Assembly: GCA_910574865.1 (NCBI GenBank)
Contig: CAJTDN010000002.1
Location: 395,297 to 459,296, forward strand
DNA: 64,000 bases
Source: Lachnospiraceae bacterium
Lineage (GTDB): Bacteria; Bacillota; Clostridia; Lachnospirales; Lachnospiraceae
Direction of reading: 5' to 3'
Shown: positions 24,362 to 34,069 of the stretch, one piece after another
Numbering within the stretch: position 1 is the stretch's first letter
Layout of the letters: each line of letters starts with the position of its first letter
The notes under the pieces: generated by a model
Told to the model about the DNA's origin: nothing
Seen by the model: only the letters and a program-made list of their open reading frames with translations
The model's database searches: none
Made by a program: the position numbers and the translations under genes

Positions 24362-25714
24362 TCATGCTGTCAACACCTCTTTTTCCTTCCTCTTCTGCGT
24401 GAAATACAAGACCAGCGCGACCGCCGTCGCCAACACCGTGGACACCACGTACGCCCACATGATACCATGAATCCCAAACAAGAAATTCATGACGTAAAGC
24501 GAGGGTATCAAAAGCGCCCCCTGCCGCAGCACGGAAAGCACGATGGCGCGGGTCGGCCTGTTCGTCGCCTGAAGGTAGCTGGTGACCAAATACCCGATGC
24601 CAATCAGCGGGCTGGTCAGCATCAAAATCGTCAGCATCTGCACGCCCAGTTCCGCCACCACGGCCTCCTTCAAAAACATGCCAATCAGCCCCTGCCTAAA
24701 CACCAGGCACAAAACCATGACCGAGAATCCCGTTCCGAACAACAAAATCAATAATTTCTTGATGATTTCCTTCAGGCGGGCAAAATCCTTCGCCCCATAG
24801 CTATAGGATAGCAACGGCTGACATCCCATGCAGACCGCCATCACCAGAAAATCGTTAATCATCGTCCCCTTACCAGCGGCCGCCATCGCCGCGATGGCAT
24901 TGGTTCCATAAGATGCCAACAATTGGTTGCTAAATGTCGAGGCAAATCCCGAAAGGATACTGCCGATGCCGTTTGGCAGGCCGATTGCCAGCACGCGCAG
25001 CAAGGCCTTCGGCTTTTTCATGGCATATCGAATGTCCAGCGTGACAATATTCCCCTTCCGCAAAATATAGATTGCCAAATAAACGGTGGCCGCCACGTTT
25101 CCCAGCACCGTGGCCATAGCCGCCCCGGCCGCACCCATACGAAATACCAGGATGAACAAGGGATCGAGCACGAGGTTAATCACGGTTCCCATCAAATTAC
25201 TAACCAGGCTCTCTTTCATCGCCCCTTCCGCGCGCACCAGCATCGCCAGCGTATTTCCCAGCAAAATGAATGTCGAACCGGCAATCAGCACGTTATAATA
25301 TTCTTTAGCCGGAATCCATGAATCTTCCGGGGTTCCCAAAAATGCCAACACCGGATTTGCCGCGACGAGAAGAATCACCGTCACTACCACGCCGCATAAA
25401 CAAGTAAACCAGATGCTGACGCTGGAATAAATCTTGCCCTCCTCCAAATCTTTCGCGCCAAACGCGTTGGCAATCGTCGTGCAGCCTCCGTTTCCCACCA
25501 TCGTGGCGACCGCCGCCAGAATGGAAAATACCGGGCCGACCAGAGAAATTGCCGCCACCTGGGCAGTATCATTTAACATCGCGATAAAAAACATGTCCGC
25601 CAGATTATAAAAAATCATTACCAGGATGATAACGACCGACGGCACCGCCATCACGAAAATCGACTTCCATACCGGACCACTCTTGAAATACTTTTCATTT
25701 TCCATCTGTTCCAT
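24362..25714 (-). CDS. MATE-family efflux protein
   Basis: 450 residues, 12 membrane helices in two related halves, typical MATE length. Markers: PSVVIILVMIFYNLADMFFI in the first helix and the QPLLSYSYGAKDFARLKEI motif at the start of the second half. It should export drugs or cationic metabolites in exchange for Na+ or H+. GAGGAAAAG precedes the ATG. A divergent TetR gene 320 bases upstream is the likely regulator. Confidence 0.92.
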   Translation of the reverse strand: MEQMENEKYFKSGPVWKSIFVMAVPSVVIILVMIFYNLADMFFIAMLNDTAQVAAISLVGPVFSILAAVATMVGNGGCTTIANAFGAKDLEEGKIYSSVSIWFTCLCGVVVTVILLVAANPVLAFLGTPEDSWIPAKEYYNVLIAGSTFILLGNTLAMLVRAEGAMKESLVSNLMGTVINLVLDPLFILVFRMGAAGAAMATVLGNVAATVYLAIYILRKGNIVTLDIRYAMKKPKALLRVLAIGLPNGIGSILSGFASTFSNQLLASYGTNAIAAMAAAGKGTMINDFLVMAVCMGCQPLLSYSYGAKDFARLKEIIKKLLILLFGTGFSVMVLCLVFRQGLIGMFLKEAVVAELGVQMLTILMLTSPLIGIGYLVTSYLQATNRPTRAIVLSVLRQGALLIPSLYVMNFLFGIHGIMWAYVVSTVLATAVALVLYFTQKRKEKEVLTA

Positions 25715-25837
25715 TTTCTTTTCCTCGCTTTCCTTTTGTGGTTACACGCCATCCATCATTTTGATTCACGCACCGTACCAGCGGGGGAGAATCTGTAACG
25801 ACACATTTACAAACAGTGACGCTTTAACCAAAAATAG

Positions 25838-25960
25838 TTGTTTTTCTATCCGTTTGTCGTTATAATACTAAAGGAACGCGAAAAAAACAATCCGCAGATA
25901 TCACAGAAAGGTTGGTTATCCAACACTTCCTTTGTGTCGTGCCGGATAACCAACCTTTTT
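25838..25960 (+). ncRNA. Candidate small RNA or leader upstream of the TetR gene
   Basis: A promoter (TTGTTT 25838-25843, 17-base gap, TATAAT 25861-25866) is followed about 40 bases later by a strong terminator: a 16-base stem AAAGGTTGGTTATCC with its complement, ending in five T (25907-25960). No reading frame fits between. Transcription would give an RNA of about 85-90 bases. It could instead be an attenuator in the TetR leader, as the regulator starts 70 bases on, but a further TTGTCA at 25976 offers that gene its own promoter. Confidence 0.5.
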
Positions 25961-26032
25961 ATGAAAAGTGCCTTTTTGTCACTTCCGCGTTTCGATATGG
26001 TAGCATTTCTATAAGGAAGGATGGTAACACCC

Positions 26033-26617
26033 ATGGATTTACGAGTAAAAAAAACGGAAAAAGCGATTCGCGGCGCATTTTATAAATTAATTCAAACCAA
26101 GCCGATGGAAAAAATCACCGTGAAGGAACTCGCGGAACTGGCCGAGATTAACAAGACGACATTTTACGCGCATTATGAGACGATTTATGATTTGGTCGCC
26201 ACGATTGAACAGGAAATCACCGACTCCGTGATTGAAAACCTGGATGAATTCCAAATCCTGTTTGACAATCCAAGAACCTTCGTGTACGACCTATATCACG
26301 TTTTTGCGTCCTTCCACACGGACAGCTTTTCCCCGTTCAACCCGTCCAGCCAGGACTTTTTGAGGAAACTAAGCGACGCGATTTACGACGAGGTTTGCCG
26401 CCGCGGCTTTCTTTCCCCGCCTGCCGACGGGGACGAGGACGCGTCCCTGCCGGAGCGATATGCCAGCTTTGGGACGCTTCTCACTTTTTTAATCAACGGC
26501 CTTTTTGGCCTGAGCAAATGCTTTCCGAATGGAATTCCTGACAAGGATCTGGAATTTTTGGCGACATTTGTGGAAAGCGGCATACACGCCATCACGCATC
26601 TTCAATTGCCTGACTGA
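26033..26617 (+). CDS. TetR/AcrR-family regulator
   Basis: 194 residues. N-terminal helix-turn-helix in standard form: KTEKAIRGAFYKLIQTKPME, ITVKELAELAEINKTTFYAHYETIYDL. C-terminal ligand domain is all helical with a C-terminal ESGIHAITHLQ helix. The likely target is the divergent MATE gene. The ATG at 26033 is spaced correctly from GGAAGG; the ATG at 26021 is too near it. Confidence 0.88.
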   Translation: MDLRVKKTEKAIRGAFYKLIQTKPMEKITVKELAELAEINKTTFYAHYETIYDLVATIEQEITDSVIENLDEFQILFDNPRTFVYDLYHVFASFHTDSFSPFNPSSQDFLRKLSDAIYDEVCRRGFLSPPADGDEDASLPERYASFGTLLTFLINGLFGLSKCFPNGIPDKDLEFLATFVESGIHAITHLQLPD

Positions 26618-26717
26618 TAGCCTCCGCCAGCTTTTCCATGCCCTCTATCGTGGCCTTGTCGCTAAAGGAAACCATCGCCCGCGGCGGCATCGCCATTCCC
26701 GCGGCCACGCTGTCCAC
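26592..26717 (-). pseudogene. C-terminal fragment, possibly of a PLP-dependent aminotransferase
   Basis: The leftward frame encodes MAMPPRAMVSFSDKATIEGM and continues to EKLAEAISQAIEDA before a stop, with the cadence of an aminotransferase or MocR-type C-terminus. It has no start, overlaps the end of the TetR gene and stops at the point where the GH2 gene should begin. Low confidence: it is a short stretch. Confidence 0.3.
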
Positions 26718-26797
26718 CGGATTGTCACAAGCGCCCCTTCGAACGAAGCCAGCATGAGCCGCCCCGTCCAGGCCAATAAAAACACAATTCCAACAAC

Positions 26798-29254
26798 TTG
26801 ACCAACAAAACGACCGCAGTCGTGGATCTTCCCCACGACGCCACGATTGGCACGAAACGTACCACTGACGATCATACCTATTTTCTAAATGTAGGCTTTC
26901 ACGGCAGCCACTGCATTTACCAGAAGACGCTTTTCATTCCCGAGGAATATCGCGCCATGGCCTTGTATCTGGAATTCGAAGGGATTTACCGGGATTTCAC
27001 CGTGACCCTAAACGGACACGAATTGTTGAATGAATCCTTTGGCTACATCCCTTATGCCGTGCGAATCGAAGATTTCGTTCTTTACGGAAAAGACAATGTA
27101 CTCAAGGTCGAAATCGACACCCCGTTTGACAACCACAACCGCTGGTATGCCGGCACCGGCATTTATCAGGACGTGTATCTGCATGTCGCGCCTAAAGAAC
27201 ACATCCGGCTGCACGGCGTGCGCGTCACCACGATCTCGCACGAGCAGCCGCGCGTCCTCGTGGAAACCGCCGTTGCCATCGGAAGTACCATTCTTCCAGG
27301 CGCAGATTCTTCCACGGAAACGGGACGTCTGGCAGCGGCAGCGACAGCGAAGGATACCGACACACAAATTCACATTGAAATTCTGGACGGGGACAAAGTG
27401 GTCGCAACCGCCGATGGGACAAGAGCCGAACTGGAAATCCCGGACGCGAAGCTGTGGGATGCGGCGCACCCGTACCTTTACACCGCCCGCGTCACATTGA
27501 CAAAGGACGGACACCCCTTGGATACCGCCATGCAGACCTTCGGAATCCGCACCCTGGCGTGGAACGCCGAGCAAGGCTTTCTTGTCAACGGGGTGCGCAC
27601 GTTGTTAAAGGGCGGATGCATTCACAATGACAACGGCGTGATTGGCATGGTGGCAAACCGGGTCACGGAAGAGCGGCGCGTGAAAAATCTAAAGGCAAGC
27701 GGGTTCAACGCCCTAAGAAGCGCCCACCACCCGATGAGTCCCGCCCTCTTGGAAATGTGTGACAAATACGGCATGTACGTGATGGACGAGTCCTTTGACA
27801 CCTGGTACCGTATGAAACAAATCAACGGCTTCCACCTGCGGTTCATGGAATTTTACGAGGACATCACCGCCCGCATGGTACGCAAGGATTATAACCACCC
27901 TTGCGTCATCATGTATTCCATCGGCAACGAAATTAACGAAATCGGTTCCCTCAAAGGCGTCCGCGTCGCCAGACAGATGATGGAAATCATACGTTCACTG
28001 GACGCCACGCGCCCGCTGACGCTTTGCCCAAGCATGAAAATGGCCCGCAACTTTCTGGCCGACACCCCTTATGCGGAAATGGACGAGGACGAATACATGG
28101 CCCAGGGAGCTGAATATGAAAGGAAAGATGCAGACCATTATGTCTGGCTCTATACGAAGGCCATTTCCAACATTCCCGGCAGCGCGGCCGACCCCTACCC
28201 GAAATGGGTGCAGGAAGCCGACGAGGCGGCCACGTTTCCTCTGTACAAGGACTTGGAGATTGCCGGATATAATTACTATTCGGACAAATTCGACGACCTG
28301 CACGCCCTGCATCCAGAGCGGGTGTTGTTGGGAACCGAGACTCGCGGACATTTGATTTATGATAATTGGAATTATATCAAAAAGCATCCCTATGCCATCG
28401 GCGACTTCATCTGGACCTTGCAGGACCATATCGGCGAAGCCAATGTAAGCGGAAGGCATTATGAAAACGAGGAAGTCTTGGAGGATGCCGCTTCTTTCTG
28501 TAAGGGTCGCGGTTATCCTTGGCTTCTAAACGACGGCGGCGTGGTAGACTTACTCGGCCACACGCTTCCCGCCATTCACAAATTCCGTCTCTGCTGGGAG
28601 GAGGAACACGGGATTTATCTTGCCAGCCAGCCGCCCGTCCATGACGGCGTCGCCGCGACCTACGGCTGCTATAAATGGACCGACACGATTGACAGTTGGA
28701 GTTATGACGGCCATGCCGGACGACCCACTTTCGTGGATGTCTATTCCGACGCGGCAGAGGTGGAAGTGCTAATTAACGGGAAGTCTTTGGGCAGAAAGAC
28801 GCCGGTGGAATTTTTCGCCAAGTTCCCTTGTACTTACGAGCCGGGCGAACTGACGGGCATCGGCTTCAATGAAGCCGGAGAAGAGATATACCGCGCGACG
28901 CTTCATAGCGCCGGAAGTGAAACCCGCGTCCGCATCATGCCGGACAAAACCGTCCTGAAAGCGGACACGCAGGATTTCTGCTTCCTCAACATTGATATCA
29001 CGGATGAAAACGGCACGATTAAGGCTTTGCCGGAACGCGAATTGACTATCACGGTGGAGGGAGCCGCCACCCTGCAGGGCTTTGGAAGTGCCGAGTGCGT
29101 GACCGCTGAAAACTATTGCGACAACGTGCACACCACCTGCAACGGCCGCGCGCTGGCGGTACTGCGAAGCGCAAACGCCCCCGGGGATGTCACCGTGACC
29201 GTCGGCTGTGACGGACTGCCCGAAGCAATCGTGCACCTGACGGCCAAAGCATAA
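26798..29254 (+). CDS. GH2 family glycosidase lacking its N-terminus
   Basis: 818 residues in frame. GH2 layout: jelly-roll sugar-binding domain (from VDLPHDATIGTKR), immunoglobulin-like domain, TIM barrel with the acid/base Glu in YSIGNEINEIG and a candidate nucleophile Glu in LLGTETRG, then C-terminal Ig-like domains (VDVYSDAAEVEVLINGKSLG). Beta-galactosidase or beta-glucuronidase-like activity on oligosaccharides, cytoplasmic. An in-frame stop at 26777 and the absence of any ATG mean the only start is a TTG at 26798 with no ribosome binding site. GH2 proteins normally have about 20 more residues before LPHD. Probably 5'-truncated by a deletion. Confidence 0.75.
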   Translation: MTNKTTAVVDLPHDATIGTKRTTDDHTYFLNVGFHGSHCIYQKTLFIPEEYRAMALYLEFEGIYRDFTVTLNGHELLNESFGYIPYAVRIEDFVLYGKDNVLKVEIDTPFDNHNRWYAGTGIYQDVYLHVAPKEHIRLHGVRVTTISHEQPRVLVETAVAIGSTILPGADSSTETGRLAAAATAKDTDTQIHIEILDGDKVVATADGTRAELEIPDAKLWDAAHPYLYTARVTLTKDGHPLDTAMQTFGIRTLAWNAEQGFLVNGVRTLLKGGCIHNDNGVIGMVANRVTEERRVKNLKASGFNALRSAHHPMSPALLEMCDKYGMYVMDESFDTWYRMKQINGFHLRFMEFYEDITARMVRKDYNHPCVIMYSIGNEINEIGSLKGVRVARQMMEIIRSLDATRPLTLCPSMKMARNFLADTPYAEMDEDEYMAQGAEYERKDADHYVWLYTKAISNIPGSAADPYPKWVQEADEAATFPLYKDLEIAGYNYYSDKFDDLHALHPERVLLGTETRGHLIYDNWNYIKKHPYAIGDFIWTLQDHIGEANVSGRHYENEEVLEDAASFCKGRGYPWLLNDGGVVDLLGHTLPAIHKFRLCWEEEHGIYLASQPPVHDGVAATYGCYKWTDTIDSWSYDGHAGRPTFVDVYSDAAEVEVLINGKSLGRKTPVEFFAKFPCTYEPGELTGIGFNEAGEEIYRATLHSAGSETRVRIMPDKTVLKADTQDFCFLNIDITDENGTIKALPERELTITVEGAATLQGFGSAECVTAENYCDNVHTTCNGRALAVLRSANAPGDVTVTVGCDGLPEAIVHLTAKA

Positions 29255-29263
29255 TAAAACGTT

Positions 29264-29722
29264 TCACGTCCGCTTTCTCCCCATCTTCATAATATATTCC
29301 GTCGTACCTTCCTCCAAACATCGCTTACCCGTGGGTTCAAACCCATGGCTTCGATAAAAGCGGACGGCCTTGTCATTTTTCTCCAAAACCCACAAGGTAT
29401 CCGCTCCCCGTTCAGAAACGGCAAATTCCAACAACACCCCGCCGACCCCTTGGCTTTGGAAGAACGGCTCCACATACAGTTCTTTCACTTCCTTCCCGGA
29501 CAAGCAAAGGATACCTTTTACGAACGCGTCGTCATAAACCCAGTACCCATCCAGCTTGTCCGGCGCGGACAGCAATTCTTCCACCAGCGGCAACACCTGC
29601 ATTTCCCCAAATGAAACCTGGTCATTTTGAAAAATGGGGCGATACTGCGTTCTCTTCGTGAAAATAAGGATTTCCGCGATTCGCGAAACATCACTTGGAA
29701 CAGCCTTTCTAACATACTTCAT
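29264..29722 (-). CDS. GNAT-family N-acetyltransferase
   Basis: 152 residues. GNAT fold motifs: KYVRKAVPSDVSRIAEI at the start, VEPFFQSQGVGGVLLEFA as the acetyl-CoA loop (Q-S-Q-G-V-G for Q-x-x-G-x-G), and LEKNDKAVRFYRSHGFEPTG as the last strand-helix. The acceptor is unknown. The ATG at 29722 has GAGGAAAATTGCC in front; an in-frame ATG at 29740 lacks one. Convergent with GH2. Confidence 0.88.
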   Translation of the reverse strand: MKYVRKAVPSDVSRIAEILIFTKRTQYRPIFQNDQVSFGEMQVLPLVEELLSAPDKLDGYWVYDDAFVKGILCLSGKEVKELYVEPFFQSQGVGGVLLEFAVSERGADTLWVLEKNDKAVRFYRSHGFEPTGKRCLEEGTTEYIMKMGRKRT

Positions 29723-29803
29723 GGCAATTTTCCTCCGCATAAAGGATACGCTTTCACAACGATATTTCTAATTAAGTATATCAAATAAGCTTGTTCTTAA
29801 CAA

Positions 29804-30718
29804 TCAAAAGTTTTCAAAAGACAATTTTCGTCCATCCGCCAGATAATCACCTTCCTCCGACCATACGGTTCCCATAATATACCATGCTCCATTCATTTTT
29901 ACAAACTGGTTTGCATACTGCACATTCTGGCACAAATCCGGGCAGTCATTCGGAAGCAGGTTAAAATCCGGTACAAAATGATATGGCCCCCATATCGAAT
30001 CGGAAACCATGTAATAGCTTGTCTGACGTAGTTTTTCGCCGTACTTTTCTATCATCCAATCCGCGAACAAATCATGAAAGCATGAAAACAGCAAGACATA
30101 TTTCCCCCCTATGTAATAAATCTGCGGGCACTCCAACTCCTGACAAATCGGCTCGACCTGCACCTCCCCAATCACCCTCCACGCTTTCATATTCACGCTC
30201 CGGCAAATGGCGACCGTCCCGCAGGCATCTGCCAAAGCCGTCTTGCTGGTCGCGCAAACCAGTGCATATATATTTCCATCATGCCGTATCAACTTGGCGT
30301 CCCGCCAGTGGCAAAATTTTCGAAGTCCCCGCCCCAGCGGGGCGACCACCTGCGTATCTGGCAATATCACCGGATTTTGCGGCAGTTTTTCCCAATGATA
30401 CAAGTCATCCGAGACGGCGATTCCGATTTTTCCGTCATACGAATTCCACCGCCCCGTATAACTCATCCAAAAACGACCTTTCCATTCTATTACCGACCCC
30501 GTAGACAAACATTTTTCATCCCATTCGCCCGCCCTTCCTTTAGACAACACGATACCATGCCGCTCCCAATGTACCAAATCCTTGCTGGTCGCATGGGCTA
30601 TGTCCCAGGCGGTATGCCGCTCCTCCGACATCGGACATGTCAAATAAAAGCAATGGCAAATATCATTTTTCACAAAATACCACGAATCTCCGATATGGTT
30701 TTCCTCATGTCTCAACAT
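29804..30718 (-). CDS. Five-bladed beta-propeller glycosidase (GH43/GH32-like)
   Basis: About 304 residues with repeating propeller motifs: HCFYLTCPMS, AHATSKDLVHWERHG, WKGRFWMSYTGRWN, IAVSDDLYHWEKLP, HWRDAKLIRHDGNIYALV and SDSIWGPYHFVPD. The S-x-D-L-x-x-W repeat and the RDAK blade are typical of GH43/GH32/GH117-like propellers that hydrolyse furanosides and other sugars. No signal peptide, so it works inside the cell. A TTG start at 30805 overlaps the previous gene; the ATG at 30718 has GCGGGTG before it. Last gene of the LacI-controlled operon. Confidence 0.7.
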   Translation of the reverse strand: MLRHEENHIGDSWYFVKNDICHCFYLTCPMSEERHTAWDIAHATSKDLVHWERHGIVLSKGRAGEWDEKCLSTGSVIEWKGRFWMSYTGRWNSYDGKIGIAVSDDLYHWEKLPQNPVILPDTQVVAPLGRGLRKFCHWRDAKLIRHDGNIYALVCATSKTALADACGTVAICRSVNMKAWRVIGEVQVEPICQELECPQIYYIGGKYVLLFSCFHDLFADWMIEKYGEKLRQTSYYMVSDSIWGPYHFVPDFNLLPNDCPDLCQNVQYANQFVKMNGAWYIMGTVWSEEGDYLADGRKLSFENF

Positions 30719-30797
30719 ATTTTCACCCGCTTCTTTCTCGAATGCTAACACCGCTTTTCTCGTGCAGGCACCCATGCACTTTCCAATGCCTATTTTT

Positions 30798-31817
30798 CTA
30801 CTCAAACATCAACGCCACTTTCAGTGCCCGCTTTTCCTGAATTGCGGCAAATCCCGCTTCATATTCCTCAATTGGAAGCCTATGGGTTATGAGTTCGTCC
30901 GTTTTGATTTTTCCTGACAAAATTCCTTCTGAAATCACGTCATGCGTTAACATTTCACATTCCTCAATCGGCCACTGCACGAACTGTAAAGAAAAATTAC
31001 GCATATCCTTCAAGTCCAACTGCAGGTTCGAACCCGTTCCCAAACCGTACACCACGATTTTACCGTCCGCCGCGACAAAATCCATGCCTTGTCCAATGGT
31101 ATCCGTACTTCCAATCGTGTCCAGGTAAATCGTGACACGTCCACCGTAGGTCTCTTTCAACCTTGCCTTTTCCATTGCGTCCTTATTCCAAAACACGTCA
31201 ATGGCTCCCAATCTTTCCGCCACTTCCAAACTGCCCTTTCGGTTTCCCAACATCGCAACATTTTCTATTCCCAGTAGTTTTAAATTACTCAGAAAACATA
31301 ACCCTACGGGACCGTCCCCTACAATCAGCACGACTTCCTCATTCCGTATCCCAATCCGTTTGATTGCACTGCAGGTTTCTTTCAACGTAATCATAAGCGA
31401 TGCCTGTTCGGGCGTAATCCTTTCTGAAACCACTTGTTGCGTCAACCCGCTTTTATTTTCCAGTCCGTCCCGCCGCATGGCCCTAGTGTCAATGACAACG
31501 CCATACTCCGCAAATCCGCCCCACGCACTGTAATATTTTTCATTGTCCAAAAGACTTGCGCGAATCACCCGATCCCCGATTTTATAGGTAGTTACTTTGT
31601 CGCCCACGGCCACGACGCGTCCCGCGCTTTCATGCCCCAGCATCAATGGAAAATTAGGTGCTTCCGGTAATTCCCCCCTTATGATTTCCATATCGGTTCC
31701 ATTACAAATCATACAGCATTCCATCTTTACCAACGCCTCATATGCGCCTATCTCCGGCATCGGAATGTCCGAGACAAGCTCTATTTTTTTATCTGACGTG
31801 ACAACAAGGCCTTTCAT
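30798..31817 (-). CDS. Zinc-type medium-chain dehydrogenase (MDR/threonine-sorbitol dehydrogenase-like)
   Basis: 339 residues. Catalytic zinc ligands Cys38 (ICNGTD) and His62-Glu63 (LGHESAG) are present; the cofactor motif is VGDGPVGLCFLSN with a following LGNRKG suggesting an NAD(H)-type pocket. The four-cysteine structural-zinc lobe is absent: the segment RASLLDNEKYYSAWGGFAEY takes its place. It would oxidise a sugar or polyol hydroxyl or reduce the ketone. GGAGGTGG precedes the ATG at 31817; the open frame further upstream is only the gap after the glycosidase gene. Sits between two glycosidases in the operon, so a sugar-derived substrate is likely. Confidence 0.85.
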   Translation of the reverse strand: MKGLVVTSDKKIELVSDIPMPEIGAYEALVKMECCMICNGTDMEIIRGELPEAPNFPLMLGHESAGRVVAVGDKVTTYKIGDRVIRASLLDNEKYYSAWGGFAEYGVVIDTRAMRRDGLENKSGLTQQVVSERITPEQASLMITLKETCSAIKRIGIRNEEVVLIVGDGPVGLCFLSNLKLLGIENVAMLGNRKGSLEVAERLGAIDVFWNKDAMEKARLKETYGGRVTIYLDTIGSTDTIGQGMDFVAADGKIVVYGLGTGSNLQLDLKDMRNFSLQFVQWPIEECEMLTHDVISEGILSGKIKTDELITHRLPIEEYEAGFAAIQEKRALKVALMFE

Positions 31818-31894
31818 CTTTCCATCCACCTCCATCTTCTTATAGCGCCGCTTCTCGACGACCATCCCCCTAGCGTCCTCCCACGGCCTGCCAT

Positions 31895-34033
31895 CTATTC
31901 TTGGCAGTTCAATATTACGACATGTTCTCCCCCAAGCCCCCAGGGAATCCATTCACAAGGAACGTCATCCAAAAGCATCTCGGAATGTCCGCTTGTTTCC
32001 TGTGTGTAGACGGCAAGCGTCATCTGACAATATCGCAGGTTCTTGATATGTATTCCTTTCAGTTCTTTTGGAATGCATGGCTTGAACAAAATTCCCCGTT
32101 CCTCCAGCTTCAGTCCAAACACTCCGTATAACAGTATGGAAATATATCCCATCGCGTGCCACGTCTGTCCCGGCCACCGCCAATTCACCCCCGTGTCCGT
32201 GTCCAACACCTCGTAAAACGTTTTCTGAAACACCGCGTTTCGAACCTGCTGTGCAATCAGCTTCATCAAGAGCGCGCGATTTCCATTTGCCGCGGCACAC
32301 TGTGCATACCCCGTATAATATACCGGCCACGCCGCATGCGTGACGTGGCTCTTCTCTTTGCGTCCCGGCATCAGTGGGATTCCGTATTCCGTGAGAATTT
32401 CCTTCTCCAGTACCTTTAAAATCTGTTTTTTCCGTGTCTCTTCCGCCACCCCGAATCGTTCCAGAACCGCCGCCTCCTGGCCGCAGCTTTCCCATGTCCC
32501 CTCTAAAAAAGCCCGGCTCCCGACCGGTCCCGAGGTGTAATATTGATATCGGAAATTCCAATATTGCTTTCGAATCATTTGAAGCAGCGTCCGATGCCTT
32601 TCCCCATATTGAATCGCCTCACTTTGAGCCCCCTTTTCCATTGCTCCAAACATCCCTGCAAATTTTGCGGCCACCCGATACGCCTCCATAAAATAAATTT
32701 CCGTACTAAGCGCGTACCCGCCCGCCTCCGTATCCGCAAACGCGTCGTTTGCCGAGTTATACTCCGCATGCATCAGCCCCCGTTCCGTATCAAAATAAGA
32801 TTCCGCTTCCCGCATTTGCTCTTGTATACGCGGCCACATGCCACGAACGGTTTCAATATCGTGTGTCGCAAGGTAATACTCCCAGCTGCTTATGACGGGT
32901 GCCGCAATCCCATCCACCGCATTGTCCTTTCCGTTCTTCATAATATATTGTAGGGTTTTCTTAGAAACCTCCGGCTCCCAAAACACGCCGCCCCTCAAAA
33001 AAATCTGCATGGTGTCCCGCCTCCATACTCCAAAACCCATGCTTTCCCCTTGAAACGCCCCGGCCGACCACATGCCCTTCTCTCCTGGTAAGGCAAATTT
33101 AGAAGAGCAGGCATCCGCCAATACGTCCAAGGCTACATGGTAAGCCGCATCCACGGACGGGATTCCCGTCGTGATTTCCGGAAACCGCATTTGCCGTTTC
33201 CCGCGCCAAACATTTTCATGATTTAAAATCCTCGTCATGTCCCCCATCGGGGTGTGTCTCCATTCAAATTCCTCCATCACGCGCGGCGGAGAACAAATCG
33301 TATAAGCATCCAAAACATACGCGTCCGGCTTTCCATAGGCGTTATCCGACAGCCGATTCTTTCGGATACAATAATTGGTACTCTGATATACCATCTCGCC
33401 GCCCCTGTCCATCCCTTTGTCCACCGGCAGTCGTCGTTCTATTTCCGCTTCCACCTCTTTGGGATATTTAGACGCGCGCAGGCCATACACCGTGAGACAA
33501 ATTAAAAATCCATTCTTCTCCCCCTCAAAGGAGCCCGCCAGGCCACTCCGTGCGGCCACTGAAACGTGCCCCTCCGCCTCCTGCTTTTGCGTCCGCTTCC
33601 CGCAATAGTCCCCTGACGGAAGCCATGCCTTGAATCCTTTCGCGTCCAAATATATGTGTATTTTAATAATGCCATCGTGATGCTCCAAAAAAACCGGCTC
33701 TTCCTCCCCAACCGTCAGCATACTTGAAATGGCATCCCAGACAACGCGCTCTCCTAAAATAGAGCATTCTATCTGTCGCGCACATCCCGCGTCCACCACG
33801 AGCTCTACTTCGTAACGATTCGTCTCCCGCTGAAATTGCTCCTTTGGCACGCGGACAATTTCAATATCCGGCCAGGTTGCCGGTCTGATTTCAAACGGCA
33901 GGAAAATTTCAAAGGGCCGTTCCAATGACCGATACCTCCACTGTCGCTTCCAAACTCGATATTTTTCCGTTTGTCCCCCATCAAAATCGCACTCCGCCCT
34001 CCACTCCGGGTTATTTTTTTCGTTCTTTTCCAT
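31895..34033 (-). CDS. Six-hairpin (alpha/alpha)6 glycosidase-like protein
   Basis: About 712 residues, cytoplasmic. The first 300 residues look like a beta-rich domain; the rest is the helical toroid with repeated helix pairs (VDAAYHVALDVLADAC, VSKKTLQYIMKNGKDNAVDG, STEIYFMEAYRVAAKFAG) and TTGVNWRWPGQTWHAMGYIS near the end. Acidic residues in FGVWRRDTMQIFLRG and in the GTWESCGQEA stretch are candidates for catalysis. Related toroids include GH65-, GH78- and GH116-type enzymes but I cannot assign a family. An AAGGGGAAAC site supports ATG 34033. It lies 37 bases after the activase gene. Confidence 0.6.
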   Translation of the reverse strand: MEKNEKNNPEWRAECDFDGGQTEKYRVWKRQWRYRSLERPFEIFLPFEIRPATWPDIEIVRVPKEQFQRETNRYEVELVVDAGCARQIECSILGERVVWDAISSMLTVGEEEPVFLEHHDGIIKIHIYLDAKGFKAWLPSGDYCGKRTQKQEAEGHVSVAARSGLAGSFEGEKNGFLICLTVYGLRASKYPKEVEAEIERRLPVDKGMDRGGEMVYQSTNYCIRKNRLSDNAYGKPDAYVLDAYTICSPPRVMEEFEWRHTPMGDMTRILNHENVWRGKRQMRFPEITTGIPSVDAAYHVALDVLADACSSKFALPGEKGMWSAGAFQGESMGFGVWRRDTMQIFLRGGVFWEPEVSKKTLQYIMKNGKDNAVDGIAAPVISSWEYYLATHDIETVRGMWPRIQEQMREAESYFDTERGLMHAEYNSANDAFADTEAGGYALSTEIYFMEAYRVAAKFAGMFGAMEKGAQSEAIQYGERHRTLLQMIRKQYWNFRYQYYTSGPVGSRAFLEGTWESCGQEAAVLERFGVAEETRKKQILKVLEKEILTEYGIPLMPGRKEKSHVTHAAWPVYYTGYAQCAAANGNRALLMKLIAQQVRNAVFQKTFYEVLDTDTGVNWRWPGQTWHAMGYISILLYGVFGLKLEERGILFKPCIPKELKGIHIKNLRYCQMTLAVYTQETSGHSEMLLDDVPCEWIPWGLGGEHVVILNCQE

Positions 34034-34069
34034 CAAAGTTTCCCCTTGCCTTCCATTTCCATGCATCCC

